A stretch of 64,000 bases of DNA. It comes from Candidatus Heimdallarchaeota archaeon (lineage in GTDB: Archaea > Asgardarchaeota > Heimdallarchaeia > Heimdallarchaeales > Heimdallarchaeaceae). The translations under genes and the position numbers were made by a program. The notes beneath the pieces were generated by a model. That model ran no database searches, had not been told where the DNA came from, and saw only the letters and a list, made by a program, of their open reading frames with translations. The stretch lies in NCBI GenBank assembly GCA_019057815.1, contig JAHLWR010000003.1, positions 1 through 64,000 of the forward strand, read 5' to 3'. Every line of letters begins with the position of its first letter. Positions within the stretch are counted from its first letter, which is position 1. Of this stretch, positions 42,339 to 51,445 are shown piece after piece.

Positions 42339-43817
42339 GTGATCGCAGCAACTATAGCAATTCTAATCTTCCTGTTACTTCCCTATCTAAAGGCTTTTTT
42401 CTTCATATTTTATAGAAGAAAAAACATCAGTTTTATCACACTTTTCTTCATTTGTATAGCACAAATTGCTACTTTAACATTTTTATGGTCTTTGTTCATT
42501 ATTTATTTCAATTCAGAATTGATTTCATATGTAATTCCTACCTCTACAAATACAAATTCAGGTTTTGTAATATCTATCAACGCAATGAATTTAATCTTAA
42601 TATCCTCAATTCAAATCGTTATTATTGCTTTCATTTTACAATATAATCCAAAAAGAACCAAGAGCTTTTATGTAAGTTTATTTTTAGCTGAAGCTGGACT
42701 GACTGGTGCTTTAATATCTGCCAATATACTCTTTTTCCTATTTTCGTTGGAAATTCTGCTTATATCTGTCTATTTCTTAATAACTTATAAAAAGAAGGAA
42801 ATGAATATAATATCAACTGGGTATTTTATTTTCTCTCAAGGGGCACTACTTATACTATTTATTACATATATCTATTATTGGTCATTAGCAAGAAATATAA
42901 GTCCTTCAGTTAATTTCTCCAAAGAAAACATCAAACTAGTCTTAAATTATGTAGACGAAATAAAAATTCGACCATCTCTCTATATGTTGGTAACAGGTTG
43001 GTTAATTCTCTTACCCACTTTTCCATTTTATGCTCTGGTTAAAGATAGCGCATCTAAAGGTAACAATATGGGGACATTCATGTTAGTAGGGTGCTTATAT
43101 CCTTCTTTTTACTATTTCTTTTATTATTGGGGTTTTGATTTTCTTCCACTTCTGAAAGAGCATGAACAAGTTAAACTGTACATTTTCATAGTTCAATTTG
43201 TTTCACTATTTCTGTTCCTTTTACTTTCTCTAAAGGAAAGGAGTTTGAAGAAAATTTTCATATATCTGACTTTTATACAAAGTCCTGTCATTTTTTTGGG
43301 CTTTTTTACAGGTACACCAACCGCAATAATTGCAACTTTGTATTATATTCTCTTCTTGCCAATATCGAGAGGTTTAGGTTTTCTTTTCGTTGATGTATTG
43401 GAAACATCGTTTGGAACCACTGATAATGAGAATTTAAAAGGATTATTCAAATATTATCCTGAACTAAGAACTCCAGCTATCATTTCCATTGTTAGTTTCG
43501 TTTTAGTTCCTCTAGTTCCGTTTTTTATCCAGTTACCTATTTTCATTGAATCTATCGTAATAACTGGTCACAATCTTTTTTATCTTCTTTTTGCAATACT
43601 AATATTAATTGCTAATATAGTAAATATTGCTCTGGTTTTCACAAGTATTCAAGATTACTTATCTCACAACATTTCAGATGTAATCATTCAATCCGAGAAA
43701 CTCAGACTAAACAATAAACTTGTTTCTCTCAAAGTAATTGCACTGATTTATATTATTTTGAATATATTTCCATTTATCCTTATAGAGTTGTTAAATAAGT
43801 ATGGAGGTCTTTCATGA
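42339..43817 (+). CDS. NuoM-like antiporter-type subunit, TM7 lysine missing
   Basis: 492 residues, about 13-14 membrane helices. The TM5 block NILFFLFSLEILLISVYFLI matches NuoM, including the key Glu (Glu141 counted from GTG 42330). The TM7 block WLILLPTFPFYALVKDSASKG aligns with FAVKVPLFPFHTWLPDAH, but the pumping Lys is Leu (codon 43008-43010) and the His is Tyr. GTG 42339 has AGGTGA 5 nt upstream; GTG 42330 is an alternative. It overlaps the NuoL-like stop region closely and the NuoN-like start by ATGA. A member of the complex I/Mrp antiporter family with altered proton path residues. Confidence 0.82.
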   Translation: MIAATIAILIFLLLPYLKAFFFIFYRRKNISFITLFFICIAQIATLTFLWSLFIIYFNSELISYVIPTSTNTNSGFVISINAMNLILISSIQIVIIAFILQYNPKRTKSFYVSLFLAEAGLTGALISANILFFLFSLEILLISVYFLITYKKKEMNIISTGYFIFSQGALLILFITYIYYWSLARNISPSVNFSKENIKLVLNYVDEIKIRPSLYMLVTGWLILLPTFPFYALVKDSASKGNNMGTFMLVGCLYPSFYYFFYYWGFDFLPLLKEHEQVKLYIFIVQFVSLFLFLLLSLKERSLKKIFIYLTFIQSPVIFLGFFTGTPTAIIATLYYILFLPISRGLGFLFVDVLETSFGTTDNENLKGLFKYYPELRTPAIISIVSFVLVPLVPFFIQLPIFIESIVITGHNLFYLLFAILILIANIVNIALVFTSIQDYLSHNISDVIIQSEKLRLNNKLVSLKVIALIYIILNIFPFILIELLNKYGGLS

Positions 43818-45313
43818 GTCACTTTCAAGAAATAATTCTTTACCTTCTGCCTGTTGAGATACTTGTTTTAGGCATTATTATTGTATTGCTCTTTGGATTA
43901 TTTCAAAAAGCATTTTTAACTGTTTTTCCAGTTTATAAGAGTCGAATGAGAATTCTTTATGGATATATTGCTGTTATATTCAATTTAATCTCATTTATTG
44001 CAATGTTCTATATATTGAACCCATTTAATAATCCCAATTTGATATTCTATGAGTTTGATATTTCACCATTTTTCTGCGCTATCTATTCGGTATTTTATGC
44101 TGCAACAACTGTTTTAATATTTCTTTTAATTGTAGAAACAAAGTATAATTCAGAGGAAAGTTACATTGCATTTATTGGAATTTTACTAGTTCAGATCTCA
44201 GGATATTTCATACTAGCTTCCACTTCGTGGATTTTGATTTATTTTGGTTTTTTAGTCCTTTTCATAGGAGTTAATCTTCTTTTGAGATATGTATTCTCTT
44301 TTAAAGAATTAAAAGAAAAGAAATCTCACATTAACTATACATTAATCGGTGGTTTAGCTCTATGTCTCATGTTTTTGGGAATTGCGTTTCAGTATATCGG
44401 TAATGAATCCTTTGAATTGTACATTGCATATGGAAGTCAAGAGATCTGGAATTTTCTTAGTATAGCTTTTATATTCTCATCCCTCTTGATTTTAATTGGT
44501 TGTCCTCCATTTCATTTTTGGTTTTTCAGTATAACGGATAATGAATTTACATCTCTTTCTAACTTACTTCTAATTGTACAAAGAATTCTTCCTATCTCTA
44601 TTCTCTTAAAGTATTCACTTGCAATAAGAAGTGAAGCTTCCGCTTTTTTTATTTTGTTTTTTATAATAATAGGTGGTATCTCTTGTCTATGGGGAGCAAT
44701 TGCATCAATGACCGTTGATAGTATTAGAAAATTGATTCATTATATTAGCTATATCCATTTAGGAATAATGTTTTTGAGTTTCTCAGAGATTTTTTCTGCG
44801 AAAGAAGACCTAGAATTACAGGAAATTCTACAATCTATATCATTTAATATTATTTGGTACGTTATCCTCTTTTCATTAGCATATTCTTCAATTAATGTTA
44901 TTTTTAATCAATACAAAACTGATAAGATTTCTTTATTGAAGGGTCTGGGAAGAAAAGGAGTCTTAAGATTTTCTCTTGTTTTACTCAGTCTATTCTTTCT
45001 TTTTGTCTTTCCACTAACTGAAGTGCTTTTTGCTAGATTTCTTTACTTTCAAATATCATTAACTTTTCAATGGTTTGTTATTATATTTGTCTTGATAATT
45101 ACAATAATACTTTCAAGTGTTTATATTGTACGATATATGAGATTAGCATTTTTAGAACCTCCTGTAACAAGTAAGAAAGCTAAAAATATTGAGATGGGAG
45201 TGAATATGGGATTCTTATTAGCACTTTTCCTTGCTATAGTAACCACGATATTTGCTTTAACAATCTTCGATCTTTGTAAGATAATGGCAGAATCTCTTAC
45301 TCTAAATCTTTAG
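43814..45313 (+). CDS. NuoN-like antiporter-type subunit, TM7 lysine missing
   Basis: 499 residues, about 14 membrane helices. The TM7 block SLLILIGCPPFHFW aligns with NuoN GLAFKLGAVPFHMW, with Leu227 in place of the pumping Lys (codon 44492-44494). The TM8-9 segment MTVDSIRKLIHYISYIHLG matches NIKRLLAYSSIAHVG, and FPLTEVLFARF matches PPTAGFFAKF with Lys to Arg. The TM5 Glu is also absent (IYFGFLVLFIG). GGAGGT precedes the ATG, which overlaps the NuoM-like stop. It is last in the seven-gene cluster. Confidence 0.82.
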   Translation: MSHFQEIILYLLPVEILVLGIIIVLLFGLFQKAFLTVFPVYKSRMRILYGYIAVIFNLISFIAMFYILNPFNNPNLIFYEFDISPFFCAIYSVFYAATTVLIFLLIVETKYNSEESYIAFIGILLVQISGYFILASTSWILIYFGFLVLFIGVNLLLRYVFSFKELKEKKSHINYTLIGGLALCLMFLGIAFQYIGNESFELYIAYGSQEIWNFLSIAFIFSSLLILIGCPPFHFWFFSITDNEFTSLSNLLLIVQRILPISILLKYSLAIRSEASAFFILFFIIIGGISCLWGAIASMTVDSIRKLIHYISYIHLGIMFLSFSEIFSAKEDLELQEILQSISFNIIWYVILFSLAYSSINVIFNQYKTDKISLLKGLGRKGVLRFSLVLLSLFFLFVFPLTEVLFARFLYFQISLTFQWFVIIFVLIITIILSSVYIVRYMRLAFLEPPVTSKKAKNIEMGVNMGFLLALFLAIVTTIFALTIFDLCKIMAESLTLNL

Positions 45314-45360
45314 AAAACAATAACTTTTTTTATCAATATGTTTGAAATTATTTGGTATTA

Positions 45361-46332
45361 GTGACAGAAACGAAATTTGATTTCTCGAGTGATGTAAAAG
45401 AAATTAATGCATATTTGACTAACTTAAGAAATCATGCTCCTTATGATGATGAAGTTAATAATCTTATATATGCTATACTTTATAAAGGTGGTAAAAGAAT
45501 TCGCCCTTTAATCTGTTTGTTATCATATGAAATGATATCTTCAAAACCCCGAGAAGAGCAACATTTCGCTGCAGCCTGCTCTATAGAAATTTTACATAAC
45601 GCTTCTCTTTTAATTGATGACCTTTTTGATAAAGACATTTATAGAAGAAAAGAAAAATCCTTTTATTTGAAACATTCAACATTTGCTGCTTTATCAGTTT
45701 CCTATGCTATGAGCAGTTTAGCCTTGAGTTTAGCAACTCAGACTCAAATTATGCAAATAGTTGAAGAACTTGTGAATGCAATAAAGAAGCTTTCATCATC
45801 ACTGTTCTTAGAGCAAAAGCTCAGGATTGAAGGAAGGGTGATAACAAAGAAAGAAGCTCTACAGCTTATTGATATGAAAACTTCATGTTTATTTGAAGCT
45901 ACTTCTGTGATTGGTGTTATTCTTGGAACAGCTTCTAAAAAAGACCAAGCAAACATGAAAAAATTTGGAAAGATGTTTGGTAGAGCATTTCAGTTGAGGG
46001 ATGACCTTCTATCTTTCACATCAACAACTGAAGAACAAGGAAAATCTGGTGTAGAGACGGATTTAAGTAATAAAATTCAAACTTATATTGTTCTAGAAGC
46101 AATGGAGAACGTCAACGAAGAGGATAAGGTGATTTTAGAGGATTATTATGTTAATAAAAGGAAATATCATGTAACTCGAATTAAAGAAATAATCACAAAT
46201 TCACCAGCTTTAAGGATAGTACAAAAAAAGATGGAAAATTGTATTCAGGAAGCTATAGCAATATTGCAGGAATTTCCTAGCTCAACATCTAAAGATAAAC
46301 TAATAGCAATAACAAATCTTCTTCAAGTTTAA
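45361..46332 (+). CDS. Polyprenyl diphosphate synthase (GGPP synthase-like)
   Basis: 323 residues of the trans-isoprenyl diphosphate synthase family, which builds the prenyl chains of archaeal lipids. GGKRIRP binds diphosphate. The first Asp-rich motif LLIDDLFDKDIYRR keeps DDxxD. The second reads QLRDDLLSF, where the third Asp of DDxxD is Ser, and the RRG after the first motif is RRK. So the active site departs from canonical GGPP synthases, and product length or activity may differ. GTG 45361 or TTG 45352 is the start; both are non-ATG. It is followed convergently by the inositol-phosphate-synthase genes. Confidence 0.85.
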   Translation: MTETKFDFSSDVKEINAYLTNLRNHAPYDDEVNNLIYAILYKGGKRIRPLICLLSYEMISSKPREEQHFAAACSIEILHNASLLIDDLFDKDIYRRKEKSFYLKHSTFAALSVSYAMSSLALSLATQTQIMQIVEELVNAIKKLSSSLFLEQKLRIEGRVITKKEALQLIDMKTSCLFEATSVIGVILGTASKKDQANMKKFGKMFGRAFQLRDDLLSFTSTTEEQGKSGVETDLSNKIQTYIVLEAMENVNEEDKVILEDYYVNKRKYHVTRIKEIITNSPALRIVQKKMENCIQEAIAILQEFPSSTSKDKLIAITNLLQV

Positions 46333-46348
46333 AAGAAGAAAAGTGAAA

Positions 46349-47419
46349 TCATTCTGGTCTTACGCCTTCAATATATTCATTAAACCATTGATTAGCAGTA
46401 TATCTATTGGTTGATATGGGAGGAGCTTTAAATCCATAAGAACTGATTGAAGTCATAGGTCCTCCATGAGCCCTATTTATTGCTAATTTAGTTGCTCTTA
46501 TAACATCTATTAGAGTAGCAGCTCCATTGGGACCATCTAATGTTTCCAATCTCATATCAATTTTCACAGGCATCCCCATAAATCCTTCACCTAATATCCA
46601 AAAGTGACCTATTCTCCTGTTTCCAAGAAACTCTAAATAATCTGAGGTTCCGCTAGCAATGTTTATTTTATTTTGGGTAGCATCTTGAATTGTTCTTTCT
46701 TTTACTTTTCTTTTGTATTGCTTTCGATCATCGTCAAGAGTGTTAAGAGTTTCAAGACCACCAGCAACATCAAGCTGATACGTATCTTTGATAGTTACAC
46801 CTTGTTCTTTAAGTACTTCTAAAAACCCTTTGTGTAGCACTGTACCTCCAGCTAAAGATTGTAAATCGTCTCCAATGAGACACAAATTAGCTTTTTTGAA
46901 TTTCTGAGCCCATTGAGGATTACTAGCTATCAAAGTTGGAGTACAGTTTATAAAAGCTACTTCTGCATCAAGAGCTGCTTGAGCATATGCTTTAACTGCA
47001 AGTTCTGCGCCTGAGGGTAAAGCACAGATTAGAATTTCTGCTTCTGCTTCTTTTAATTTCTTAGCCAAATCCACATGATCTCCCTCTGCTATTTGAATTA
47101 CTTCTCTAAGCGTGTCAGATAAACCATCTAGAACTGGACCTTTACAAACAGAAACGCCATAATTGTCTATTTCTACAAACTTTGGAGTACTATTAATGGG
47201 AGCAAAAATTGCTTCAGTGATATCTTTACCTATTTTAGAAGTATCGACATCAAAAGCAGCAACGATTACAATATCCTTTACTTCATATCCCAAGATAGTA
47301 GGATGAAGTAAAAAATCTTTTTTATTTTCATAAGCTTTTATGTATTCTATGCCTTGTAAAACACCTGAAGCTATGTTTCCTATTCCAGCCAAAGCGATTC
47401 TTATTTCTCTTTCAATCAT
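46349..47419 (-). CDS. Divergent inositol-1-phosphate synthase paralogue
   Basis: 356-residue MIPS-family protein using NAD (GIGNIAS at the N-terminus). MIPS converts glucose 6-phosphate to inositol 1-phosphate for archaeal inositol lipids. Compared with the neighbouring paralogue it departs at conserved spots: GDDLQSLAGGTVLH instead of GDDIKSQLGATILH, LDVAGGLETLNTL instead of LNIGGNTDFENM, and KRKVKERT instead of KRISKTEA. It lies 10 bp downstream of the other copy with a GAGGATGAG motif. It may have a changed substrate or be a partner subunit; this is inference. Confidence 0.85.
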   Translation of the reverse strand: MIEREIRIALAGIGNIASGVLQGIEYIKAYENKKDFLLHPTILGYEVKDIVIVAAFDVDTSKIGKDITEAIFAPINSTPKFVEIDNYGVSVCKGPVLDGLSDTLREVIQIAEGDHVDLAKKLKEAEAEILICALPSGAELAVKAYAQAALDAEVAFINCTPTLIASNPQWAQKFKKANLCLIGDDLQSLAGGTVLHKGFLEVLKEQGVTIKDTYQLDVAGGLETLNTLDDDRKQYKRKVKERTIQDATQNKINIASGTSDYLEFLGNRRIGHFWILGEGFMGMPVKIDMRLETLDGPNGAATLIDVIRATKLAINRAHGGPMTSISSYGFKAPPISTNRYTANQWFNEYIEGVRPE

Positions 47420-47429
47420 TTTCTCATCC

Positions 47430-48512
47430 TCAGTTTGTGATATCTCCTCTAATGAATTTCTCTACCAGTTGGAATGCCTCTGAATCTGGTATTTGTTTAG
47501 GAGGATGTTTGAAGAAATAACTGGAAACACCGACTAAAGGTCCTCCTATACCTCTGTCTTTTGCAATCTTCAAAGACCTTATAACATCTATCATAACTCC
47601 CGCGCTATTTGGTGAGTCTTGAACTGATAATTTCAGTTGTATTTTTAGAGGTTGTTCTCCGAAATTTTTACCCTTCAACCATATATAACAGATTTTTTCA
47701 TCGTTTAGAAATGGAACATAGTCACTTGGACCTATTCTTGTAGGAACTTCATAAGGAATCATGCTTGTTACAGCTTCTGTTTTTGATATCCTTTTAGTAG
47801 TTAATCGGTATTCCTTCTTCATATTCTCAAAATCAGTGTTCCCTCCAATGTTTAACTGAAATGTTTCATCCATTTTAATTCCTCGATCATGAGCTAGACT
47901 AACTAGCATTCGATGTAAAATGGTCGCTCCTAATTGTGATTTAATATCATCACCAGCTAATGGTATTTTCTTATCAGTAAATTTCTGTGCCCACTCTGTG
48001 TTAGAAGCGATAAATGCTGGAATACCATTTGCGAAAGCTACATTTGAATCCAAAGCTGCTTGAGCGTACTTTTGGGTAGCTATTTCACTACCAACAGGTA
48101 AAAAATTGATTAATACGTCAGCTTGTGATTCCTTTAACGCGTCTGCGATATTTACCGAGGTTATTTCCTTAGGATCATAACAGTGGAAAGACTCTTTCAT
48201 ATGGGGTGCAACCCCATCATCAATATGTCCTGGTTGAACAGTGACATCCTTATTGGGGACATCTGAAAATTTCGCACAGCAATTGGGTTTAGCCCATATT
48301 GCTTCTGAGATGTCTTTACCTATCTTTTTAGTACTAACCTCAAAAGCTGCAACAACTTCAATATCTGAAATATGATACTCACCGAATTTTACATGCATGA
48401 TACCAGGAACATAGTCACGTGCATCTGCATTTTTATAGTATTCTAAGCCTTGAACTAAAGCTGAAGCACAGTTACCTAACCCAGCTATAGCTATTCGTAC
48501 TTTTTTAGTCAC
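47430..48512 (-). CDS. ino1: myo-Inositol-1-phosphate synthase
   Basis: 360 residues with NAD-binding GLGNCAS at 11-17 and the family's catalytic core GDDIKSQLGATILHRMLV, LNIGGNTDFENM and KRISKTEAVTS, including the conserved lysines. It makes inositol 1-phosphate from glucose 6-phosphate, the headgroup precursor of archaetidylinositol and of inositol-based solutes. The start is GTG at 48512 preceded by GGAGAG; an out-of-frame ATG overlaps it. It is first in a two-gene unit with the divergent paralogue. Confidence 0.93.
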   Translation of the reverse strand: MTKKVRIAIAGLGNCASALVQGLEYYKNADARDYVPGIMHVKFGEYHISDIEVVAAFEVSTKKIGKDISEAIWAKPNCCAKFSDVPNKDVTVQPGHIDDGVAPHMKESFHCYDPKEITSVNIADALKESQADVLINFLPVGSEIATQKYAQAALDSNVAFANGIPAFIASNTEWAQKFTDKKIPLAGDDIKSQLGATILHRMLVSLAHDRGIKMDETFQLNIGGNTDFENMKKEYRLTTKRISKTEAVTSMIPYEVPTRIGPSDYVPFLNDEKICYIWLKGKNFGEQPLKIQLKLSVQDSPNSAGVMIDVIRSLKIAKDRGIGGPLVGVSSYFFKHPPKQIPDSEAFQLVEKFIRGDITN

Positions 48513-48581
48513 ATTGAGCTCTCCATTGCTATTGTTAAAGAATGATTTATTGAATAAACTTCAATCTACCGGAACAGTAGG

Positions 48582-48592
48582 CTTTTAAAAAG
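48582..48592 (+). promoter_or_regulatory. TATA-like box for the epimerase gene
   Basis: CTTTTAAAAAG is centred about 25 bp before ATG 48612, typical of leaderless transcription. The region is divergent with ino1. Confidence 0.55.
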
Positions 48593-48611
48593 TTTTACCA
48601 TTTTGATATTT

Positions 48612-49532
48612 ATGGAAGAGAAGCTAGGAACAATACTTCTTACTGGAGGATTAGGACAACTAGGTTATTTCACATATCTTAAGTTGAAACATCAGTACAA
48701 TATATGTATAGTCGATGATTTATCCAATGCTAAAGTTGAGCCACCAGAAGATGTACAATTCATTAAGAAAAGATTACCAGATGAAGAAATTTTTGAGAAA
48801 TTACCTAAAATCGATTTCATAATTCATCTTGCAGCTCAAATCAGTATAAAAAAATCAATCGAAAAACCAATTTATGATGCTTATTCTAACATATGCGGAA
48901 CGTTAAATTTGCTTGAGTATGCTAGGAAAAAAAACGTTAAAAAATTCATTTACATAAGTTCCGCAGGCACTTTCGGTAACCCTCAATATTTGCCAGTAGA
49001 TGAAAACCATCCCAGAAACCCTATCTCACCCTATGGATTAAGTAAACTTGTTGGAGAAAATTATGTAAAAATGTATAATGATCTTTATGGTTTAAACACC
49101 GTTAGTTTGATTCCATTTAATTTTTACAGTCCATTGCAAAACGAAAGCGACCCTTATGTAGGGGTAATATTCAAATTTCTTACAGCTGTAAAACGTGATA
49201 GTAATCTAACTATATTTGGTGATGGAGAACAAACTAGAGATTTCATCCATATTAAAGATGTAGCTGAAGCACTAGAATTGGCTCTTATTAAGAAAACCTC
49301 AAGTAAGACCTTCAATATCGGATCAGGGAAAGCTACTTCAATTGTTGATCTTGCTAATATGATTCTCCAAATCAGTAACAAAGATTTAGATATCACATTC
49401 CAACCAGCAATTAAAGGAGAGATTAAGGAAAGTTATTGTACAATTGAAAAAGCTGAAAAAGAATTGGATTTTTCTCCAAAAATATCGCTACACGACGGAT
49501 TAAAGGATATGTATGAAAAAATTATTCTCTAA
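48612..49532 (+). CDS. NAD-dependent nucleotide-sugar epimerase/dehydratase (GalE-like)
   Basis: 306-residue extended SDR. TGGLGQLG binds NAD, with VDDLSNA giving the adenosine-ribose acidic residues. HLAAQIS, the YISSAGTFG serine region and SPYGLSKLVGE with catalytic Tyr and Lys follow. FGDGEQTRDFIHIKDVAEAL is the sugar-binding segment. UDP-glucose/galactose-type 4-epimerase or a related activity is likely, for glycan or lipid sugars. ATG 48612 is used rather than TTG 48603 because of the TATA spacing. Confidence 0.92.
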   Translation: MEEKLGTILLTGGLGQLGYFTYLKLKHQYNICIVDDLSNAKVEPPEDVQFIKKRLPDEEIFEKLPKIDFIIHLAAQISIKKSIEKPIYDAYSNICGTLNLLEYARKKNVKKFIYISSAGTFGNPQYLPVDENHPRNPISPYGLSKLVGENYVKMYNDLYGLNTVSLIPFNFYSPLQNESDPYVGVIFKFLTAVKRDSNLTIFGDGEQTRDFIHIKDVAEALELALIKKTSSKTFNIGSGKATSIVDLANMILQISNKDLDITFQPAIKGEIKESYCTIEKAEKELDFSPKISLHDGLKDMYEKIIL

Positions 49533-49596
49533 CTCTCTTTCAAAGAAAGAAAAAGTTACCAAAACATATTAAATCCTCACCCTATTTTTAGAAATA

Positions 49597-51396
49597 ATGG
49601 GAAATTACGTTGTGGATACAAACTTATTTATCACAGGTTTTCAATCTCGCCCTGATACTTTTAAAAAATTTGCTCAAGCCCTTAAGCAATTGAATATTCA
49701 GATATTAATAACAAATGATGTTAAAAACGAGATGCGATATTACTTGCAAAGAGAAATAAAACCCCATGTGAAAATTAGACACATACAAAATGATGATTTT
49801 CAACTGTTTCTCACGAAAATCCATAGGATTACGACAAATCTTCCTCAAAAACCTGATTTAACAGTTATAAGTCTAGCTGATAAGATTCAAGCTACGGTAG
49901 TTTCGAGCGACCTTAAATTGTTGGAAACAGCTGAACTTATAGGTTTGAAGACTTTAACTAACAGCGCATTTGCTAAATTAGTTGCAAAAACAAATCAGGA
50001 TTCTTCTTTAAATTCTTTCTTACATGAGTTAGAATCAAAATTGTTTGCTGAAGAGATACGTTACTCTGTTGCTAGCACTAACAGATATGATCCTGTCAAA
50101 AGAATAAGAAAAATAATGGATTCAGCTATTAGTGTTATTCGTGCAGAATATGAGCAAAAGATGTCTCAAACAATTGTAAGCGACTTGAAACAAAAGGACA
50201 TATTTTCACTTGAAGCATTACAATTACAGGAGCTTTTAGTTGAAATAAGAAGCGATTTCACAACTTTAGAACAAGATTTTCAAGAAGAGAAATACGCAGA
50301 TTTAGAAGAAGAAATTCTAAGCAGAGTACGAGAAATAACTGACTTCATTGTAGATTGGAAGTTAGCTGTTAATATAATAGAAGATCATCCGATTTATAAT
50401 GATGCATTAGTTCTTCTGGGGAGACTACAGTATCTTGCTTGCATATGCTTAATAGAGAACCAAAAAGTGGAACTTGCTCGTGTATATATGGACAAGTTGA
50501 TGATGATACTTTTCCAGAATACCAAAGCTGTAAAAGAATATGGAATAGATGTTCACTTCTTAAGAATGATAATTTTATTGTTGTCAAACCAAATTAACCG
50601 CTTAACTTCTTATTTTACTGTAGCTTTTGAGGAAGAATGTCAGCTATATCAACGATGTGATGTTTCGAATATTATCAGAGCATTGATTTTACTTTCTGTA
50701 GTATTAGGTAAAGAAGGAGTAGAAGATACTTCAGATGTAGGGGATTTTGATAGTATTGAGTTCATTAACCAACTGGGTTTTAAATTCATGCAATTAAAGC
50801 AGCTGAAGAAAGCAAATCTAATGTTTGAACAAACTTTCTATCTATCATTAAATAGTGATAACAAAGGGTTGTGTATAGCTAGTATAGAATATCTAAGTTG
50901 GTTATATTTTTCAGGATTAGAAAGCGTGAAACTCACCATAGAAGAACTCTATGCAAAGTTGACAAAGAGGTACCCAAATATTAAAGCAAGCTATCGATAC
51001 AACCTAGTTATAACCAGTAAAGAAAGTGATCTTCAAAAATATGAAACCACAGATTTTGTGAGCATAGATAAAATCCCTAAAGCAATCAAAGCATCTAATT
51101 ATTGTATTGGTGTCAGGAAAGCTAAAATTAAGAGTAAAACAGTACCTTTAATCAGAGTTATGAATTGGGATATGATGGCTCGTATAGGAATTATAGACGA
51201 ATCTAATGTTTTAGAAGATAAAGCTTCTTTAGGTACGATTATCTATCTCGTAGAAGGTAAATTCAAGATAACAAAAGCTACCAAATATTTCAGAAACAAA
51301 TATGGTATAGAGTTTATTCTGACTATAAACCGTGAATCCTCTCCCCTAGTGATTGTCAGATCAACAAGTGGGTGGGATGCTTCAATATTGGAGTAA
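49597..51396 (+). CDS. PIN-domain protein with long helical region and novel C-terminal domain
   Basis: 599 residues. The first about 125 form a PIN ribonuclease domain with the acidic quartet Asp7 (VVDTNLF), Glu45 (NDVKNEMR), Asp87 (KPDLTVISLA) and Asp105 (VVSSDLKLLE), all apparently intact. Residues about 160-470 are helical, with repeat-like pairs of helices resembling TPR or other helical repeats. The last about 100 residues (KTVPLIRVMNWDMMARIG...) look beta-rich. Such a layout is not a VapC toxin: there is no antitoxin gene beside it and it is far too long. A processing nuclease with a binding scaffold is likely. Confidence 0.82.
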   Translation: MGNYVVDTNLFITGFQSRPDTFKKFAQALKQLNIQILITNDVKNEMRYYLQREIKPHVKIRHIQNDDFQLFLTKIHRITTNLPQKPDLTVISLADKIQATVVSSDLKLLETAELIGLKTLTNSAFAKLVAKTNQDSSLNSFLHELESKLFAEEIRYSVASTNRYDPVKRIRKIMDSAISVIRAEYEQKMSQTIVSDLKQKDIFSLEALQLQELLVEIRSDFTTLEQDFQEEKYADLEEEILSRVREITDFIVDWKLAVNIIEDHPIYNDALVLLGRLQYLACICLIENQKVELARVYMDKLMMILFQNTKAVKEYGIDVHFLRMIILLLSNQINRLTSYFTVAFEEECQLYQRCDVSNIIRALILLSVVLGKEGVEDTSDVGDFDSIEFINQLGFKFMQLKQLKKANLMFEQTFYLSLNSDNKGLCIASIEYLSWLYFSGLESVKLTIEELYAKLTKRYPNIKASYRYNLVITSKESDLQKYETTDFVSIDKIPKAIKASNYCIGVRKAKIKSKTVPLIRVMNWDMMARIGIIDESNVLEDKASLGTIIYLVEGKFKITKATKYFRNKYGIEFILTINRESSPLVIVRSTSGWDASILE

Positions 51397-51445
51397 TATA
51401 CGTTATCTCCGAAATTCTTTTTATTGGTATTGCTAATAACCAATT

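Noticed and set aside
40093-45313. Mrp Na+/H+ antiporter operon
   Set aside because: The order K-L-M-N with a long C-terminal NuoL-type helix and no MrpB/E/F/G-like genes fits a complex I membrane arm better.
49597-51396. VapC-type toxin
   Set aside because: The PIN domain is only the first fifth of a 599-residue protein and there is no small antitoxin gene adjacent.
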